A stretch of DNA of 64,000 nucleotides from Bifidobacterium felsineum (GCF_002802915.1 NZ_PEBJ01000001.1:496001-560000), one strand, 5' to 3'; positions 1 through 8,339 are shown, counted from the first letter of the stretch. The notes: generated by a model from the letters alone, not told the origin. Numbers and translations: made by a program.

Positions 1-229
1 GATACCGCTGGTTCGGGTGGCCATTGCGGGTGTAGAGATTCACATCCGAGCTGGACCAGTTGATATCGGACGGATCGTAGGGCAGCGCGTAGGCGTTGGC
101 GAGCGTGATGGGGCGACGGATGGCGCCGGTTTCAGCGTCAACACCATTGCCAAGATGGATGGACAGCGTGCCGAACCCCAATGGCTTGCCGTCGAAGGAT
201 TTGCCGTGATGTACAAGATCAGAAGTCAT
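1..229 (-). CDS. Cys/Met metabolism PLP-dependent enzyme (cystathionine gamma-synthase/lyase family), 5' part only
   Basis: The first 76 codons of a gene read leftward out of the window; it starts at an ATG at 229. The N-terminus carries the family signature seen just before the substrate loop: GFGTLSIHLGNGVD followed by a PITLANAYALP stretch and YTRNGHPN, which in cystathionine gamma-synthase, gamma-lyase and O-acetylhomoserine sulfhydrylase holds residues contacting the cofactor phosphate (the YTR motif). The PLP lysine lies outside the window, so which reaction it catalyses cannot be decided here. It is divergent from the aminotransferase gene on its right, with 114 bp between. Confidence 0.8.
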   Translation of the reverse strand, partial: MTSDLVHHGKSFDGKPLGFGTLSIHLGNGVDAETGAIRRPITLANAYALPYDPSDINWSSSDVNLYTRNGHPNQRY

Positions 230-305
230 GTGCCCAGCATGCCAGCAGCGGTCAATGGCGCGCAAGCATGGGCAATCAGCCGAAAACCGCGCTAATTCGG
301 GCTTT

Positions 306-335
306 TTGAGCGGTGTATAAGAAAAACGGTATAGG
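306..335 (+). promoter_or_regulatory. Possible promoter of the HisC-like aminotransferase gene
   Basis: TTGAGC at 306-311 and TATAGG at 330-335 are 18 bp apart. If used, transcription would begin at about 342, giving a nearly leaderless mRNA for the ATG at 344. An alternative -10 box is TATAAG at 316-321. Inferred from sequence only. Confidence 0.3.
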
Positions 336-343
336 ATAGGGCC

Positions 344-1423
344 ATGAGTTTCAAACATCGCAGCATTATCGATACCATCCCCTCCTACAAGCAAGGCAAG
401 CCGGCCCCCAAGGTTGAGGGTCAGCGCTCCTTCAAGATTTCCAGCAATGAAAATGCGTTTGATCCGCTGCCTAGCGTGGTCAAGGCCATCGAAGGCCATG
501 CGTTGCCGCATCTGAACCGTTACCCTGATATGCGTGGCTGGGCCGTGGTGGAGCGCTTGGCCGAGGAAATCGGCGTCAAGCCGGAGAACATCGTGCTTGG
601 CTGCGGCTCCACTGAAGTCATCACCCAGCTGGTTCAGCTCGTGGCCGGCCCCGGCGACGAAGTCGTCTACCCGTGGCGCAGCTTCGAGGCATACCCGATT
701 ATCGTGGCTGGTGCTGGGGCCACCAGCGTGCAGGTGCCGAACCTGCCGGATGGCTCGCATGATATCGATGGTCTGATCAATGCGGTCAACGGGAAGACCC
801 GTCTGGTAATCGTCAACAATCCGAACAACCCGACCTCCACGTCCGTGGCGGCAGCCGACGCCCACCGCCTGATGGAAGCCGTGCCCTCCGACGTGCTGGT
901 ACTGTTCGACGAGGCCTACTTCCAGTTCAACACAGATGCGGATACGTCCGTGGCCATGGATCTCTTCCGCGAATTCCCGAACGTAGTGGTGGCCCACACC
1001 TTCTCCAAGGCCTATGGTCTGGCCGGTCTGCGCATCGGTTACGGCATCGCTCCGGAGGATGTAATCGATGGTATGCGCAAGGTGGCCCTGCCATTCGGCG
1101 TGACCGATGTAGCTCAGACCGCGGCGCTCGCCAGCCTCAACGCCTACGACGAGCTGACCGACCGTGTGAAGTCGATTATCTCCGAGCGCAACCGTGTGGT
1201 GGCTGCGCTGAAGGAACAGGGATGGGACTTCCCGGAGCCATACGCGAACTTCTTCTGGCTGCCTCTGGGGGAGAAGACCGATGAAGCCGCCGCTCAGTTC
1301 CTGGCCGCAGGCCTGTCCACGCGTGTCTTCTCCGGTGAGGGTATCCGTATTTCCATCGGTGAGGTAGAGGCCAACGACCTGGTCATCGACGTGTGCGCCA
1401 AGCTCAAGGCCGCTGGCTTCTAA
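344..1423 (+). CDS. hisC: Histidinol-phosphate / aromatic amino acid aminotransferase (HisC/Pat family)
   Basis: This 359-residue protein is a fold-type I class II aminotransferase. Visible landmarks are SSNEN near residue 33, the NPNNPTS motif at 159-165 that contacts PLP, DEAYFQF from D189, and FSKAYGLAGLRIGYG with the Schiff-base lysine at K222. Length and motifs fit HisC and its paralogue, the phenylalanine/aromatic aminotransferase (Pat) of actinobacteria. The gene stands alone rather than in a his operon, so transamination of aromatic 2-oxo acids or histidinol phosphate are both possible and cannot be separated by eye. It is followed by a GC-rich hairpin and a tRNA cluster. Confidence 0.8.
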   Translation: MSFKHRSIIDTIPSYKQGKPAPKVEGQRSFKISSNENAFDPLPSVVKAIEGHALPHLNRYPDMRGWAVVERLAEEIGVKPENIVLGCGSTEVITQLVQLVAGPGDEVVYPWRSFEAYPIIVAGAGATSVQVPNLPDGSHDIDGLINAVNGKTRLVIVNNPNNPTSTSVAAADAHRLMEAVPSDVLVLFDEAYFQFNTDADTSVAMDLFREFPNVVVAHTFSKAYGLAGLRIGYGIAPEDVIDGMRKVALPFGVTDVAQTAALASLNAYDELTDRVKSIISERNRVVAALKEQGWDFPEPYANFFWLPLGEKTDEAAAQFLAAGLSTRVFSGEGIRISIGEVEANDLVIDVCAKLKAAGF

Positions 1424-1450
1424 GGCTATGACCTTGGCTCCCTCTGATGA

Positions 1451-1480
1451 CGGGCTCCCGGCGGAAGCCGGGCGGGCCCG
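1451..1480 (+). terminator. GC-rich hairpin after the aminotransferase gene
   Basis: An inner CCCGGC-GGAA-GCCGGG hairpin lies inside a second outer CGGGC/GGGCCCG pairing, 27 bp after the stop codon. There is no T-run, so it may act as a pause or processing site rather than a classical terminator. Confidence 0.4.
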
Positions 1481-1612
1481 TAGATGCACAGTCAGACGAA
1501 GTCTGTCCGTGTGCGACACGCCGAAACGTGTTTAGAGTTGCGTGAGTCCGCCAGATGTGTTTATATATCCGAGTTGCCTGTTGAGGTCAAACGCCGCAGC
1601 GGGAAACAGACT

Positions 1613-1694
1613 GGCGGATTTCCCAAGCGGTCAAAGGGAGCTGACTGTAAATCAGCCGCTTCGTGCTTCAGTGGTTCGAATCCACTATCCGCCA
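1613..1694 (+). tRNA. tRNA-Tyr (GTA)
   Basis: A class II tRNA of 82 nt. The acceptor arms GGCGGAT (1613-1619) and ATCCGCC (1687-1693) pair fully, with discriminator A. The anticodon loop reads CTGTAAA, giving anticodon GTA, and the long variable arm plus GGTTCGAATCC T-arm are present. CCA is not encoded. It is the first of three tandem tRNA genes. Confidence 0.95.
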
Positions 1695-1695
1695 C

Positions 1696-1767
<72 letters not shown>

Positions 1768-1771
1768 CTCT

Positions 1772-1845
1772 GGCGGGGTAGCTCAGCTGGCTAGAGCGTA
1801 CGACTCATAATCGTAAGGTCAAGAGTTCGAGCCTCTTCCTCGCTA
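1772..1845 (+). tRNA. tRNA-Met (CAT)
   Basis: 74 nt; acceptor GGCGGGG pairs with CCTCGCT including two G-U pairs. The anticodon stem TACGA/TCGTA encloses CTCATAA, giving CAT. The paired first base and D-arm GCTCAGCTGGCTAGAGC suggest the elongator rather than the initiator form. It lies 63 bp upstream of rpmG, as in many actinobacteria, and may be co-transcribed with it. Confidence 0.93.
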
Positions 1846-1907
1846 CAAACTGCGCCCGCTAACCGGTGGGCGCAAATTATACCTAGTAAACACAGAGGTG
1901 AATGAGA

Positions 1908-2075
1908 ATGGCTAAGAGCGCCGACATCCGTCCGGGCATCACGCTGGCCTGCACCGAGTGCAAGGAGCGCAACTACATTACGACCAAGAACCGTCGTAAC
2001 ACCCCAGATCGTCTTGAGCTCAAGAAGTTCTGCCCGCGCTGCGGCAAGCAGACTGTGCACCGCGAGACTCGTTGA
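1908..2075 (+). CDS. rpmG: 50S ribosomal protein L33
   Basis: A 55-residue protein, beginning [20 protein letters not shown]. It has a zinc-ribbon pair, CTEC near residue 15 and CPRC near residue 42, so it is the Cys-containing (C+) form that depends on zinc. The basic [18 protein letters not shown] core is typical of L33. The gene follows the tRNA-Met gene by 62 bp and is closed by a terminator 20 bp downstream. In actinobacteria this tRNA-rpmG-murB neighbourhood is common. The start codon is preceded by AGAGGTGAATGAG. Confidence 0.95.
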   Translation: MAKSADIRPGITLACTECKERNYITTKNRRNTPDRLELKKFCPRCGKQTVHRETR

Positions 2076-2094
2076 TCGCACAGCATCAAGCTTC

Positions 2095-2124
2095 AAAACC
2101 CAGTCCATGTGGCTGGGTTTTTTC
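2095..2124 (+). terminator. Rho-independent terminator after rpmG
   Basis: AAACCCAG (2096-2103) pairs with CTGGGTTT (2113-2120) around a 9-nt loop and runs into six T residues. Confidence 0.85.
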
Positions 2125-2133
2125 GTATCTATT

Positions 2134-2230
2134 GCCGAAATACGGGCTGGAATGGACGTTTTTCGGCTGCAAAAAGTCCTATTGGACGCTTCGAATTGCC
2201 GGATGCGTCCATTCCAGCCCGTATTTCGGC
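2134..2230. repeat. 25-bp perfect inverted repeat with 47-nt centre
   Basis: The left arm 2134-2158 (GCCGAAATACGGGCTGGAAT, then GGACG) is the exact reverse complement of the right arm 2206-2230. The centre has its own small dyads (TTTTTCGGCTGCAAAAA and GTCCTATTGGAC). It lies between the rpmG terminator and murB and ends 26 bp before the murB ATG, so any murB transcript starting upstream would carry a very strong hairpin. It could be a small mobile repeat element or an RNA regulatory structure. Confidence 0.8.
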
Positions 2231-2256
2231 GTTCGTAGCCACTAGGATAGAGGACC

Positions 2257-3486
2257 ATGACTAGCTTTGCAGACATCACCACCATGGGCGTGGGTGGCGA
2301 AATCGCCCATTTTATTGAACCGACCACGCGTGTCGGCCTGATCGAGGCTGTGGAGGATGCCGATTCCAAGGGTCTGCCGTTGGTGGTGATTGGCGGAGGC
2401 TCAAATATGCTCATCGCCGACGAGCCGTTCAATGGTGTGGTGGTGCGTGACGCCCGCAGACTCATCACGGTGCCGGACGAAGCCGCTCCGGTGGAAGGCC
2501 AGGACCGCACTGTGCATGTGAATGCCGAGGCCGGTGCCAACTGGGATGATTTCGTGGCCTTCACCGTGGAAATCGGGCTCGAAGGCGTCGAAGGCCTCTC
2601 CGGCATTCCCGGCACGGTGGGCGCATCGGTGGTGCAGAACATTGGCGCATATGGTCAGGAAGTCGCCACCTCGGTGGAATCCGTGGAAGTCTGGGACCGC
2701 GAGACCAAGACCACGCGCGACCTGACGCCGGACGATCTTCATTTCGGGTATCGTTACTCAGCACTCAAGGCCAGCATGTATCAGGCTCCCGGAGTTCCTG
2801 CGCAGGAATTCTTCCCTACGCCGCGTTATGTGGTGCTCTCCGTGACATTCGCGCTCACTCACTCTGCCCAAGGCACGGTGGGCTACGGCCAGCTTGCCAA
2901 GGCGCTTGGCGTTGAAGTCGGCGATCGCATGGACACCAAGGAAATCCGTGAAGCGGTGCTCAAGGTGCGCGCGGCCAAAGGCATGCTTGAGGACCCTACG
3001 CGTTATGCGTTGCCCGCGATGGCCGATGCCAAGCGTGAAAACAATATCCTGGCCGATTTGCAGCGCTTGTCTGCGCGCAATGACGCATCTGGCATCGAAC
3101 CGACTGAAGATGGTCTGCCTGCCCCTGACTACAATCGTCACAGCTGCGGTTCGTTCTTCATGAATCCGATTCTTCCGGCCAATCAGGCTGCGAATCTGCC
3201 GGAAGATGCACCACGTTTCGAAGCCGTGCTGCCGAACGGTGAGCCGGGCGTCAAGACATCCGCCGCCTGGCTGATTGACCATGCCGGATGCCACAAGGGA
3301 TTCGCCGTCGCTGCTGATGCGCCGGCCAGCCTATCCACACAACACACACTGGCGCTTACCAATCGCGGAAAGGCGACAGCCAAGGATATCGAGCGGCTCG
3401 CTCGCACAGTGCAGCAGCGTGTGCGTGACGCGTTCGGCATCGAGCTCATTCCAGAACCAGTATGCGTAGGTGTGCTGGGGGAGTAG
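2257..3486 (+). CDS. murB: UDP-N-acetylenolpyruvoylglucosamine reductase
   Basis: MurB reduces UDP-GlcNAc-enolpyruvate to UDP-MurNAc, the second committed step of peptidoglycan synthesis, using FAD and NADPH. The 409-residue protein shows the FAD-binding stretch (TTMGVGGEIAHFIEP at the N-terminus, VIGGGSNMLIAD near 45, LSGIPGTVGASVVQNIGAYG near 117-136), the YRYSALK segment, and the C-terminal GSFFMNP motif with the catalytic serine, followed by AAWLIDHAG and IELIPEP with the late glutamate. It is longer than usual because of about 45 extra residues before GSFFMNP (MADAKRENN to APDYNRH) and another insertion before AAWL. Start ATG is preceded by AGAGG. Confidence 0.93.
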   Translation: MTSFADITTMGVGGEIAHFIEPTTRVGLIEAVEDADSKGLPLVVIGGGSNMLIADEPFNGVVVRDARRLITVPDEAAPVEGQDRTVHVNAEAGANWDDFVAFTVEIGLEGVEGLSGIPGTVGASVVQNIGAYGQEVATSVESVEVWDRETKTTRDLTPDDLHFGYRYSALKASMYQAPGVPAQEFFPTPRYVVLSVTFALTHSAQGTVGYGQLAKALGVEVGDRMDTKEIREAVLKVRAAKGMLEDPTRYALPAMADAKRENNILADLQRLSARNDASGIEPTEDGLPAPDYNRHSCGSFFMNPILPANQAANLPEDAPRFEAVLPNGEPGVKTSAAWLIDHAGCHKGFAVAADAPASLSTQHTLALTNRGKATAKDIERLARTVQQRVRDAFGIELIPEPVCVGVLGE

Positions 3487-3511
3487 ACGCAGGGAAGTTA
3501 CCGATAGGTAA

Positions 3512-3540
3512 TAGACAAGTCACAGGGCCTCTTCTATACT
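3512..3540 (+). promoter_or_regulatory. Probable sigma70-type promoter of the amino acid permease gene
   Basis: TAGACA at 3512-3517 and TATACT at 3535-3540 are 17 bp apart, about 55 bp before the ATG at 3596. Confidence 0.6.
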
Positions 3541-3595
3541 CGTTTTTCGATGTTTTTGCGTGCTCAGGTGCGCTTTAGAGAAAAGAGAAGGCTTT

Positions 3596-5122
3596 ATGCA
3601 ACTGTTCCGTACGAAATCCGTCGAACAGACCATTGCCGAAACAGGTGAAGAGGGCCGCAAGCTCAAGCGCAACCTGACTTGGTGGGATCTGTCCATTATG
3701 GGTGTGGCTGTGGCCGTTGGCGCAGGCATCTTCTCCGTAGGCGCGCAGGCCGCCGCCTTCCATGCTGGCCCGGCCGTGATTATCAGCTTCCTTATTGCTG
3801 GCATCGTATGCGGCGCAGCCGTGATGTGCTACGCCGAATTCGCTTCGATGATTCCGGTGGCCGGTTCCGCCTACACCTTCACCTACACCACGGTGGGCGA
3901 GCTGATGGCATGGATCATCGGCTGGGATCTGATTCTGGAGATGCTCATGGCCGGTTCCGTGATCTCCAAATACTGGGGCGTCTACCTGAACGACTTCATG
4001 CGGCTTATGGGCTGGAACGCTAACACTAATCTGACGTTCGGCTCCTTCCACATCGATGTGGCACCGATCATCATCGTGGCGTTCTTCACCACCCTGCTCG
4101 TGTTCGGTACCAAGATTGGTGCCCGTGTGGATGGCGCGATGACCGTGCTCAAGATCGCCATCGTGTTCTTCGTGGTGATCGTCGGCTTCTTCTACGTCAA
4201 GGCCTCCAACTTCACTCCATTCGTGCCGCCGGCCGAACCGGCCTCCAGCATCGATAGCTCCACGGCAGTCTCCGGCGTGATGGGCCAGCCGCTGTGGCAG
4301 TGGGCCACCGGCATGGTGCCGTCCATCTATGGTGTGCCCGGCATCCTGTCCGGTGCGGCACTTGTGTTCTTCGCTTTCATCGGCTTTGATGTGGTGGCCA
4401 CCGCTTCCGAAGAGACCAAGGATCCGCATAAGAACGTGCCGCTCGGCATCGGCGTGGGCATGGCTCTGATCATCATCATGTACATGCTCGTGGCCATCGT
4501 GACCACCGGCATGGTCTCTTACAAGGAACTCGCCCAGCAGGATAGCCCGTCGCTCGCCACCGCGTTCGAACTGGTCGGCGCCAACTGGGCCGCCAAGATT
4601 ATCAGCTTCGGCATTGTGTTGGGCCTCGCCACCGTGGTGATGGTGCTGTTGCTCGGCTTGACCCGCATCGTCTTCGCCATGAGTCGTGACGGCCTGCTGC
4701 CTCGCGGCCTGTCCAAGACCGGTAAGCATGGCACCCCGGCAGGTCTGCAGATCGCCGTAGGCGTTGTGGTGGCTTTGGTCGCCGCCCTGTTCGATATCGG
4801 TGTGCTTTCCGATATGGTGAATATCGGTACGCTGTCCGCCTTCACACTGGTGGCCATCTCCATTCCAATCATGCGTAAGAAGCGCCCTGATTTGCCGCGT
4901 GCCTTCAAGATTCCGGGCAACCCGTGGGTGCCGATTCTGATTGGTCTGGCGAATCTGTGGCTCATGCTGAACCTCACCGTGCTCACGTGGATTCGTTTCA
5001 TCGTATGGCTGGTGGTAGGCTTCGCCATTTACTTCGGCTATGGTTACTGGCATGCACGCTTGGGCACCGGTGATTTGACCGACAAGCTGTCCGCTGAGAC
5101 CGATAAGGCCATCAACGGCTGA
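3596..5122 (+). CDS. APC-superfamily amino acid permease, cationic amino acid transporter type
   Basis: A 508-residue integral membrane protein with about 12-13 hydrophobic helices. The N-terminus RKLKRNLTWWDLSIMGVAV leads into GAGIFSVGAQAA, the unwound first helix signature of APC transporters. FAFIGFDVVATASEETKDP near residue 260 and the C-terminal KKRPDLPRAFKIPGNPWVP are typical of the CAT (TC 2.A.3.3) group. It probably takes up a cationic or neutral amino acid by proton symport; the substrate is not determinable from sequence. The ATG at 3596 was chosen over an upstream GTG at 3560 because AAAAGAGAAGG stands just before it and the extra 12 residues look non-conserved. Confidence 0.88.
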   Translation: MQLFRTKSVEQTIAETGEEGRKLKRNLTWWDLSIMGVAVAVGAGIFSVGAQAAAFHAGPAVIISFLIAGIVCGAAVMCYAEFASMIPVAGSAYTFTYTTVGELMAWIIGWDLILEMLMAGSVISKYWGVYLNDFMRLMGWNANTNLTFGSFHIDVAPIIIVAFFTTLLVFGTKIGARVDGAMTVLKIAIVFFVVIVGFFYVKASNFTPFVPPAEPASSIDSSTAVSGVMGQPLWQWATGMVPSIYGVPGILSGAALVFFAFIGFDVVATASEETKDPHKNVPLGIGVGMALIIIMYMLVAIVTTGMVSYKELAQQDSPSLATAFELVGANWAAKIISFGIVLGLATVVMVLLLGLTRIVFAMSRDGLLPRGLSKTGKHGTPAGLQIAVGVVVALVAALFDIGVLSDMVNIGTLSAFTLVAISIPIMRKKRPDLPRAFKIPGNPWVPILIGLANLWLMLNLTVLTWIRFIVWLVVGFAIYFGYGYWHARLGTGDLTDKLSAETDKAING

Positions 5123-5139
5123 ACTTCCAGCTATCTAGC

Positions 5140-5161
5140 GTACTTTTCGCGCGAAAAGTAC
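5140..5161. repeat. 22-bp perfect palindrome
   Basis: Two 11-bp arms, GTACTTTTCGC and its reverse complement GCGAAAAGTAC, meet without a loop 18 bp after the permease stop and 83 bp before fdxA. It lacks a T-tail, so it could be a protein-binding site as well as a transcript end. Confidence 0.7.
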
Positions 5162-5182
5162 CGTAAAGTACGGGGAATACGT

Positions 5183-5220
5183 TGTGTCAAGCGTCCGGCC
5201 GCGAGCCTAGAATTGACACA
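5183..5220. promoter_or_regulatory. Interrupted dyad TGTGTCAA/TTGACACA before fdxA
   Basis: TGTGTCAA (5183-5190) and TTGACACA (5213-5220) form an inverted repeat with a 22-bp spacer, ending 23 bp before the fdxA ATG. The right half contains a TTGACA that has no visible -10 partner before the start codon, so an operator role is more likely than a -35 box. Confidence 0.35.
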
Positions 5221-5243
5221 GCGTTATTTCCAAGGAGGATTCC

Positions 5244-5564
5244 ATGCCATACGTTGTTGCTCAGCCTTGCGTGGATGTTAAGGACAAGGCCTGTGTGGAC
5301 GAGTGCCCGGTCGACTGCATTTACGAAGGCTCTCGTTCCCTGTACATCAATCCGAACGAATGCGTTGACTGCGGCGCATGCGAACCGGTGTGCCCCACCG
5401 AAGCCATCTTCTATGAAGATGATTTGCCTGACGAGTGGGCGTGGTACAAGGATGCCGCTGTTAGCTTCTTCGCTGAGGTCGGCGATTTGGGTGGCGCTTC
5501 CGCCCATGGGCCGATTGGCAAGGATCCTGAGCAGGTGGCTGCCCTGCCTCCGCAGAATCAGTGA
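5244..5564 (+). CDS. fdxA: 7Fe-8S ferredoxin (3Fe-4S plus 4Fe-4S)
   Basis: A 106-residue low-potential electron carrier of the actinobacterial FdxA type. Cysteines at 9, 17 and 50 match the [3Fe-4S] ligands, and 21, 40, 43 and 46 the [4Fe-4S] ligands, with the conserved free C25. After the clusters comes an acidic, aromatic tail (DLPDEWAWYKDAAVSFF) typical of the family. AAGGAGG sits 6 nt before the ATG. It is followed at 99 bp by dapC, the usual actinobacterial neighbour. Partners in bifidobacteria could include pyruvate:ferredoxin-type or anaerobic reductase systems, but nothing in the window proves which. Confidence 0.95.
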   Translation: MPYVVAQPCVDVKDKACVDECPVDCIYEGSRSLYINPNECVDCGACEPVCPTEAIFYEDDLPDEWAWYKDAAVSFFAEVGDLGGASAHGPIGKDPEQVAALPPQNQ

Positions 5565-5594
5565 ATTATTAAGTGAACGCTGATTCACACATTG

Positions 5595-5625
5595 CGAACC
5601 CCCGACCGCGATGGCCGGGGGTTCG
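5595..5625 (+). terminator. Hairpin after fdxA
   Basis: CGAACCCCCG (5595-5604) pairs perfectly with CGGGGGTTCG (5616-5625) around an 11-nt loop; the tail is TCGTAT, so termination is likely but the T-run is poor. Confidence 0.65.
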
Positions 5626-5663
5626 TCGTATCTTAGGAACAGCACTGTGAAGAAAGGGTTTCT

Positions 5664-6869
5664 ATGGGCTTCCATGCATATTCCTCCCCGTACGACTGGT
5701 CTCGTATCGCTGGCTATAAGGCCACGGCGAAAACCGTGCCCGGCGGCATGGTCGATCTATCGGTCGGCTCTCCCGTGGACCCCGTGCCCGCCAGCGTACA
5801 GCAGGCGCTGATCGCCGCGGCGGATGCCCCCAATGCGCATGGCTATCCGGTCACCGCTGGTACCGCAAATCTGAAAACCGCCATCAATGATTGGTTCCGT
5901 ACCATGCGCGGCGTGGATCTGAAGTCCATCAATGCGGCTGTCGTGCCCACCGTCGGATCCAAAGAAGCCGTGGCGCTAATGGCCAGCCTGCTGCATCTTG
6001 GCCCGGGAGACGTGGTTGTACAGCCCAAGGTCTCATACCCGACCTATGAAATCGGCACCCAGTTGGCCGGAGCCACTGTGCTCAAAGTCGATGATGTGAC
6101 CGATGTGGATTCCTGGGCCAATGTGCCGAATGTCAAAGCCATTTGGGTCAACTCGCCATGTAACCCCACGGGTGAAGTGATTGGTGCGGATTGGCTGGCT
6201 GATATCGTCGCCGCCGCTCGCCGCATCGGCGCAGTCGTGCTTTCGGACGAATGCTATGCGCTGATGGACTGGCGCTCGGTCCGCTCGTCTGCGGATGGCA
6301 CTTGTGCGAGTGCGGAACCGGAATCCAATGAGCCGGCCGCGGCAGGCCGGTCGTTTGCTTTATCTGCTACGCCGTGCGCTTTGAGCCCGCAGGTCTGCGA
6401 GGGTTCGGCAGATGGCGTCCTGGTGCTGTATTCGCTTTCCAAGCAGTCGAATATGGCCGGCTATCGTACCGCTCTGATTGCCGGTGACTACCGTCTGGTG
6501 CGTGAAATGAGTGAATATCGCAAGCAGATCGGTGAGATCATTCCAGGACCGGTGCAGGCTGCCATGGCTGCAGGTTTGCGCGATACTGCCGCCGTGCATC
6601 AGCAGTGGACTCGTTATCGGAACCGTTTGGCGGCATTGGTCGAAGCGCTGAAAGCATATGGGTATGATTCCGTACGCATGCCTGCCGGTGCGCTCTATGT
6701 GTGGGTGAAAGCCAAGTCCGGCGATTGCTGGGCTGATATGGCCGAGCTGGCCAAAATCGGCATTATTCCAAGCCCCGGTGAGTTCTATGGCGCTCCCGCA
6801 TACTTGCGTTTCTCCGCCACCGCCACCGACGAAGCCATCCGGGAGGCCTGCAAGCGGCTTGCGGCTTGA
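5664..6869 (+). CDS. dapC: Succinyldiaminopimelate transaminase (class I/II aminotransferase)
   Basis: This 401-residue PLP enzyme probably converts N-succinyl-2-amino-6-oxopimelate to N-succinyl-LL-diaminopimelate in lysine and peptidoglycan precursor synthesis. The call rests on the aminotransferase motifs (NSPCNPTGEV near 163-172, SDECYALMDW, YSLSKQSNMAGYRTA with the PLP lysine at K260) and on the position right after fdxA, which is where actinobacterial dapC is found. An unusual low-complexity insertion of roughly 45 residues (rich in S, A, E and C) sits between DWRS and GVLVLYSLSK. ATG preceded by GAAAGGG. Confidence 0.85.
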   Translation: MGFHAYSSPYDWSRIAGYKATAKTVPGGMVDLSVGSPVDPVPASVQQALIAAADAPNAHGYPVTAGTANLKTAINDWFRTMRGVDLKSINAAVVPTVGSKEAVALMASLLHLGPGDVVVQPKVSYPTYEIGTQLAGATVLKVDDVTDVDSWANVPNVKAIWVNSPCNPTGEVIGADWLADIVAAARRIGAVVLSDECYALMDWRSVRSSADGTCASAEPESNEPAAAGRSFALSATPCALSPQVCEGSADGVLVLYSLSKQSNMAGYRTALIAGDYRLVREMSEYRKQIGEIIPGPVQAAMAAGLRDTAAVHQQWTRYRNRLAALVEALKAYGYDSVRMPAGALYVWVKAKSGDCWADMAELAKIGIIPSPGEFYGAPAYLRFSATATDEAIREACKRLAA

Positions 6870-6909
6870 CCTATGATCTGCCGCGAATGTCAGCTTGTAC
6901 TTGATTCGT

Positions 6910-8184
6910 TTATGCTCCGAATTTCACTGCGCTGTTGCCGAATTTACGGCGTACCGCGTCGAGCGCGGCTTCGGCATCATGCCGCCGAGTCTGCGCGGTA
7001 CTGCCGTGAGCATTACTGCTCTCCTCAAGCATGTCATCCAAGGATGGCTGCACTGCGGTGTTTTTCGCTTCGCTCAGCGAGGAGGTGCTCATGCCGGCCA
7101 AGCGAATCAGCTTCGGCAGAGGCTGACTTGGTTCGGCTGCAATCGGCATGCCCAGCATGATTTTCAACTGTCGCACGCACTCGGGATAGAGCACGCCAGC
7201 GGTATCGGTCGGACATTCCATCGTGAATGAACGGGTCTGGTAGCTCAAGTCCGCGAACCGCAGCTTGACCGTAAGCGTGCGCGCCACCAATCCTTTACGT
7301 CGCAATGTGCCGGCAACTTCATCGCAAGCCGAGCGCAGTAGATCGCACACCACACGCATGTTACGCGTGTCCTTCAGCAGCGTGCGTTCGGAACCAATGG
7401 ATTTCTCCTCGCGCACGGGGGTAACCTGGCGCAGATCCAATCCATGTGAGGCCGCCCATAATCCACGCGCAGCCACTGCGGAACCGGTGGCGCGCGTAAG
7501 AGCCTTTTCATCCATACTGGCTAACTCAGCCACCGAAGTCACGCCCCAGGCGTTCAACCGCTTCTCCAGCGAGGGGCCAATGCCCGGAATGCCGCGCAGC
7601 GGCATCATCTGCACGAATTCAGCGGACCGGGTAACGGGAATCAGCAGCATGCCATCAGGCTTGGCGTTCGTGGAAGCCATCTTGGCCACCAATTTATTAG
7701 CGGCTATACCAACCGAGCACGTCACATGGAAGCGTTGCGAGACCTGCTCGCGAATCCAAGCGCCAATCGCGCTCGGTCTACCCCATTGCAACAGCGCGCT
7801 GGACACATCCATATAGCCTTCATCCACCGAGACCTGCTCGAAGCGGTCCGTGATGGTTAAAAACACCTCGTGCATAATGCGATGCGACATCATACGGTAA
7901 TAGCGCATATCCACCGGCAGAAAAATCCCGTTCGGACACAGCTGTCGTGCCCGGGCCGAAGGCATGGCCGAATTGATGCCGTAGCGTCGTGCTTCATAGC
8001 TTGCGGCAGATACTACTGAACGCGGACCGGTACCGATGATTACCGGCTTGCCCTTGAGCTGTGGATTGCGCGCCACCTCCAGTGAGGCATAAAACGCGTC
8101 CATATCGATATGCAGCACCGTGCAGCCGGTCTCGTCATGGCCCCAATCGCGTTTGGCGGCGGCCAGCCTCGGTGCAGTACTCAT
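6910..8184 (-). CDS. dinB: DNA polymerase IV (Y-family translesion polymerase)
   Basis: A 424-residue error-prone DNA polymerase. The catalytic metal ligands are visible: HIDMDAFYASLE (D27, with D29) and the SVDEGYMD motif (D121, E122). YEARRYGINSAMP is the conserved fingers segment and GIPGIGPSLEKRL the helix-hairpin-helix of the thumb. The little-finger domain (TRSFTMECPTDTAGVL) and a short tail follow. It ends convergently with dapC, 40 bp away, and starts divergently from the exporter gene. No obvious LexA box was recognised before its ATG. Confidence 0.93.
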   Translation of the reverse strand: MSTAPRLAAAKRDWGHDETGCTVLHIDMDAFYASLEVARNPQLKGKPVIIGTGPRSVVSAASYEARRYGINSAMPSARARQLCPNGIFLPVDMRYYRMMSHRIMHEVFLTITDRFEQVSVDEGYMDVSSALLQWGRPSAIGAWIREQVSQRFHVTCSVGIAANKLVAKMASTNAKPDGMLLIPVTRSAEFVQMMPLRGIPGIGPSLEKRLNAWGVTSVAELASMDEKALTRATGSAVAARGLWAASHGLDLRQVTPVREEKSIGSERTLLKDTRNMRVVCDLLRSACDEVAGTLRRKGLVARTLTVKLRFADLSYQTRSFTMECPTDTAGVLYPECVRQLKIMLGMPIAAEPSQPLPKLIRLAGMSTSSLSEAKNTAVQPSLDDMLEESSNAHGSTAQTRRHDAEAALDAVRRKFGNSAVKFGA

Positions 8185-8339
8185 GCCATGTATTGTAGGC
8201 CTACGCGGCGTCGTGAACGATTGCCTGAATGGCGTTCACTATGTGTGCATAAAAGGCTGAATTCCATTGTTGCGTTCACATCGTGGCACAGTCCATGCGA
8301 GCGCAGCAGTGTCCCGACTCTGCGTGTAGCGTGAGGTCT

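Noticed and set aside
3575..5053. A 492-codon open frame opposite the amino acid permease
   Set aside because: Its composition (His, Gly, Asp, Glu-rich) is the antisense image of hydrophobic codons; no motif, no ribosome binding site.
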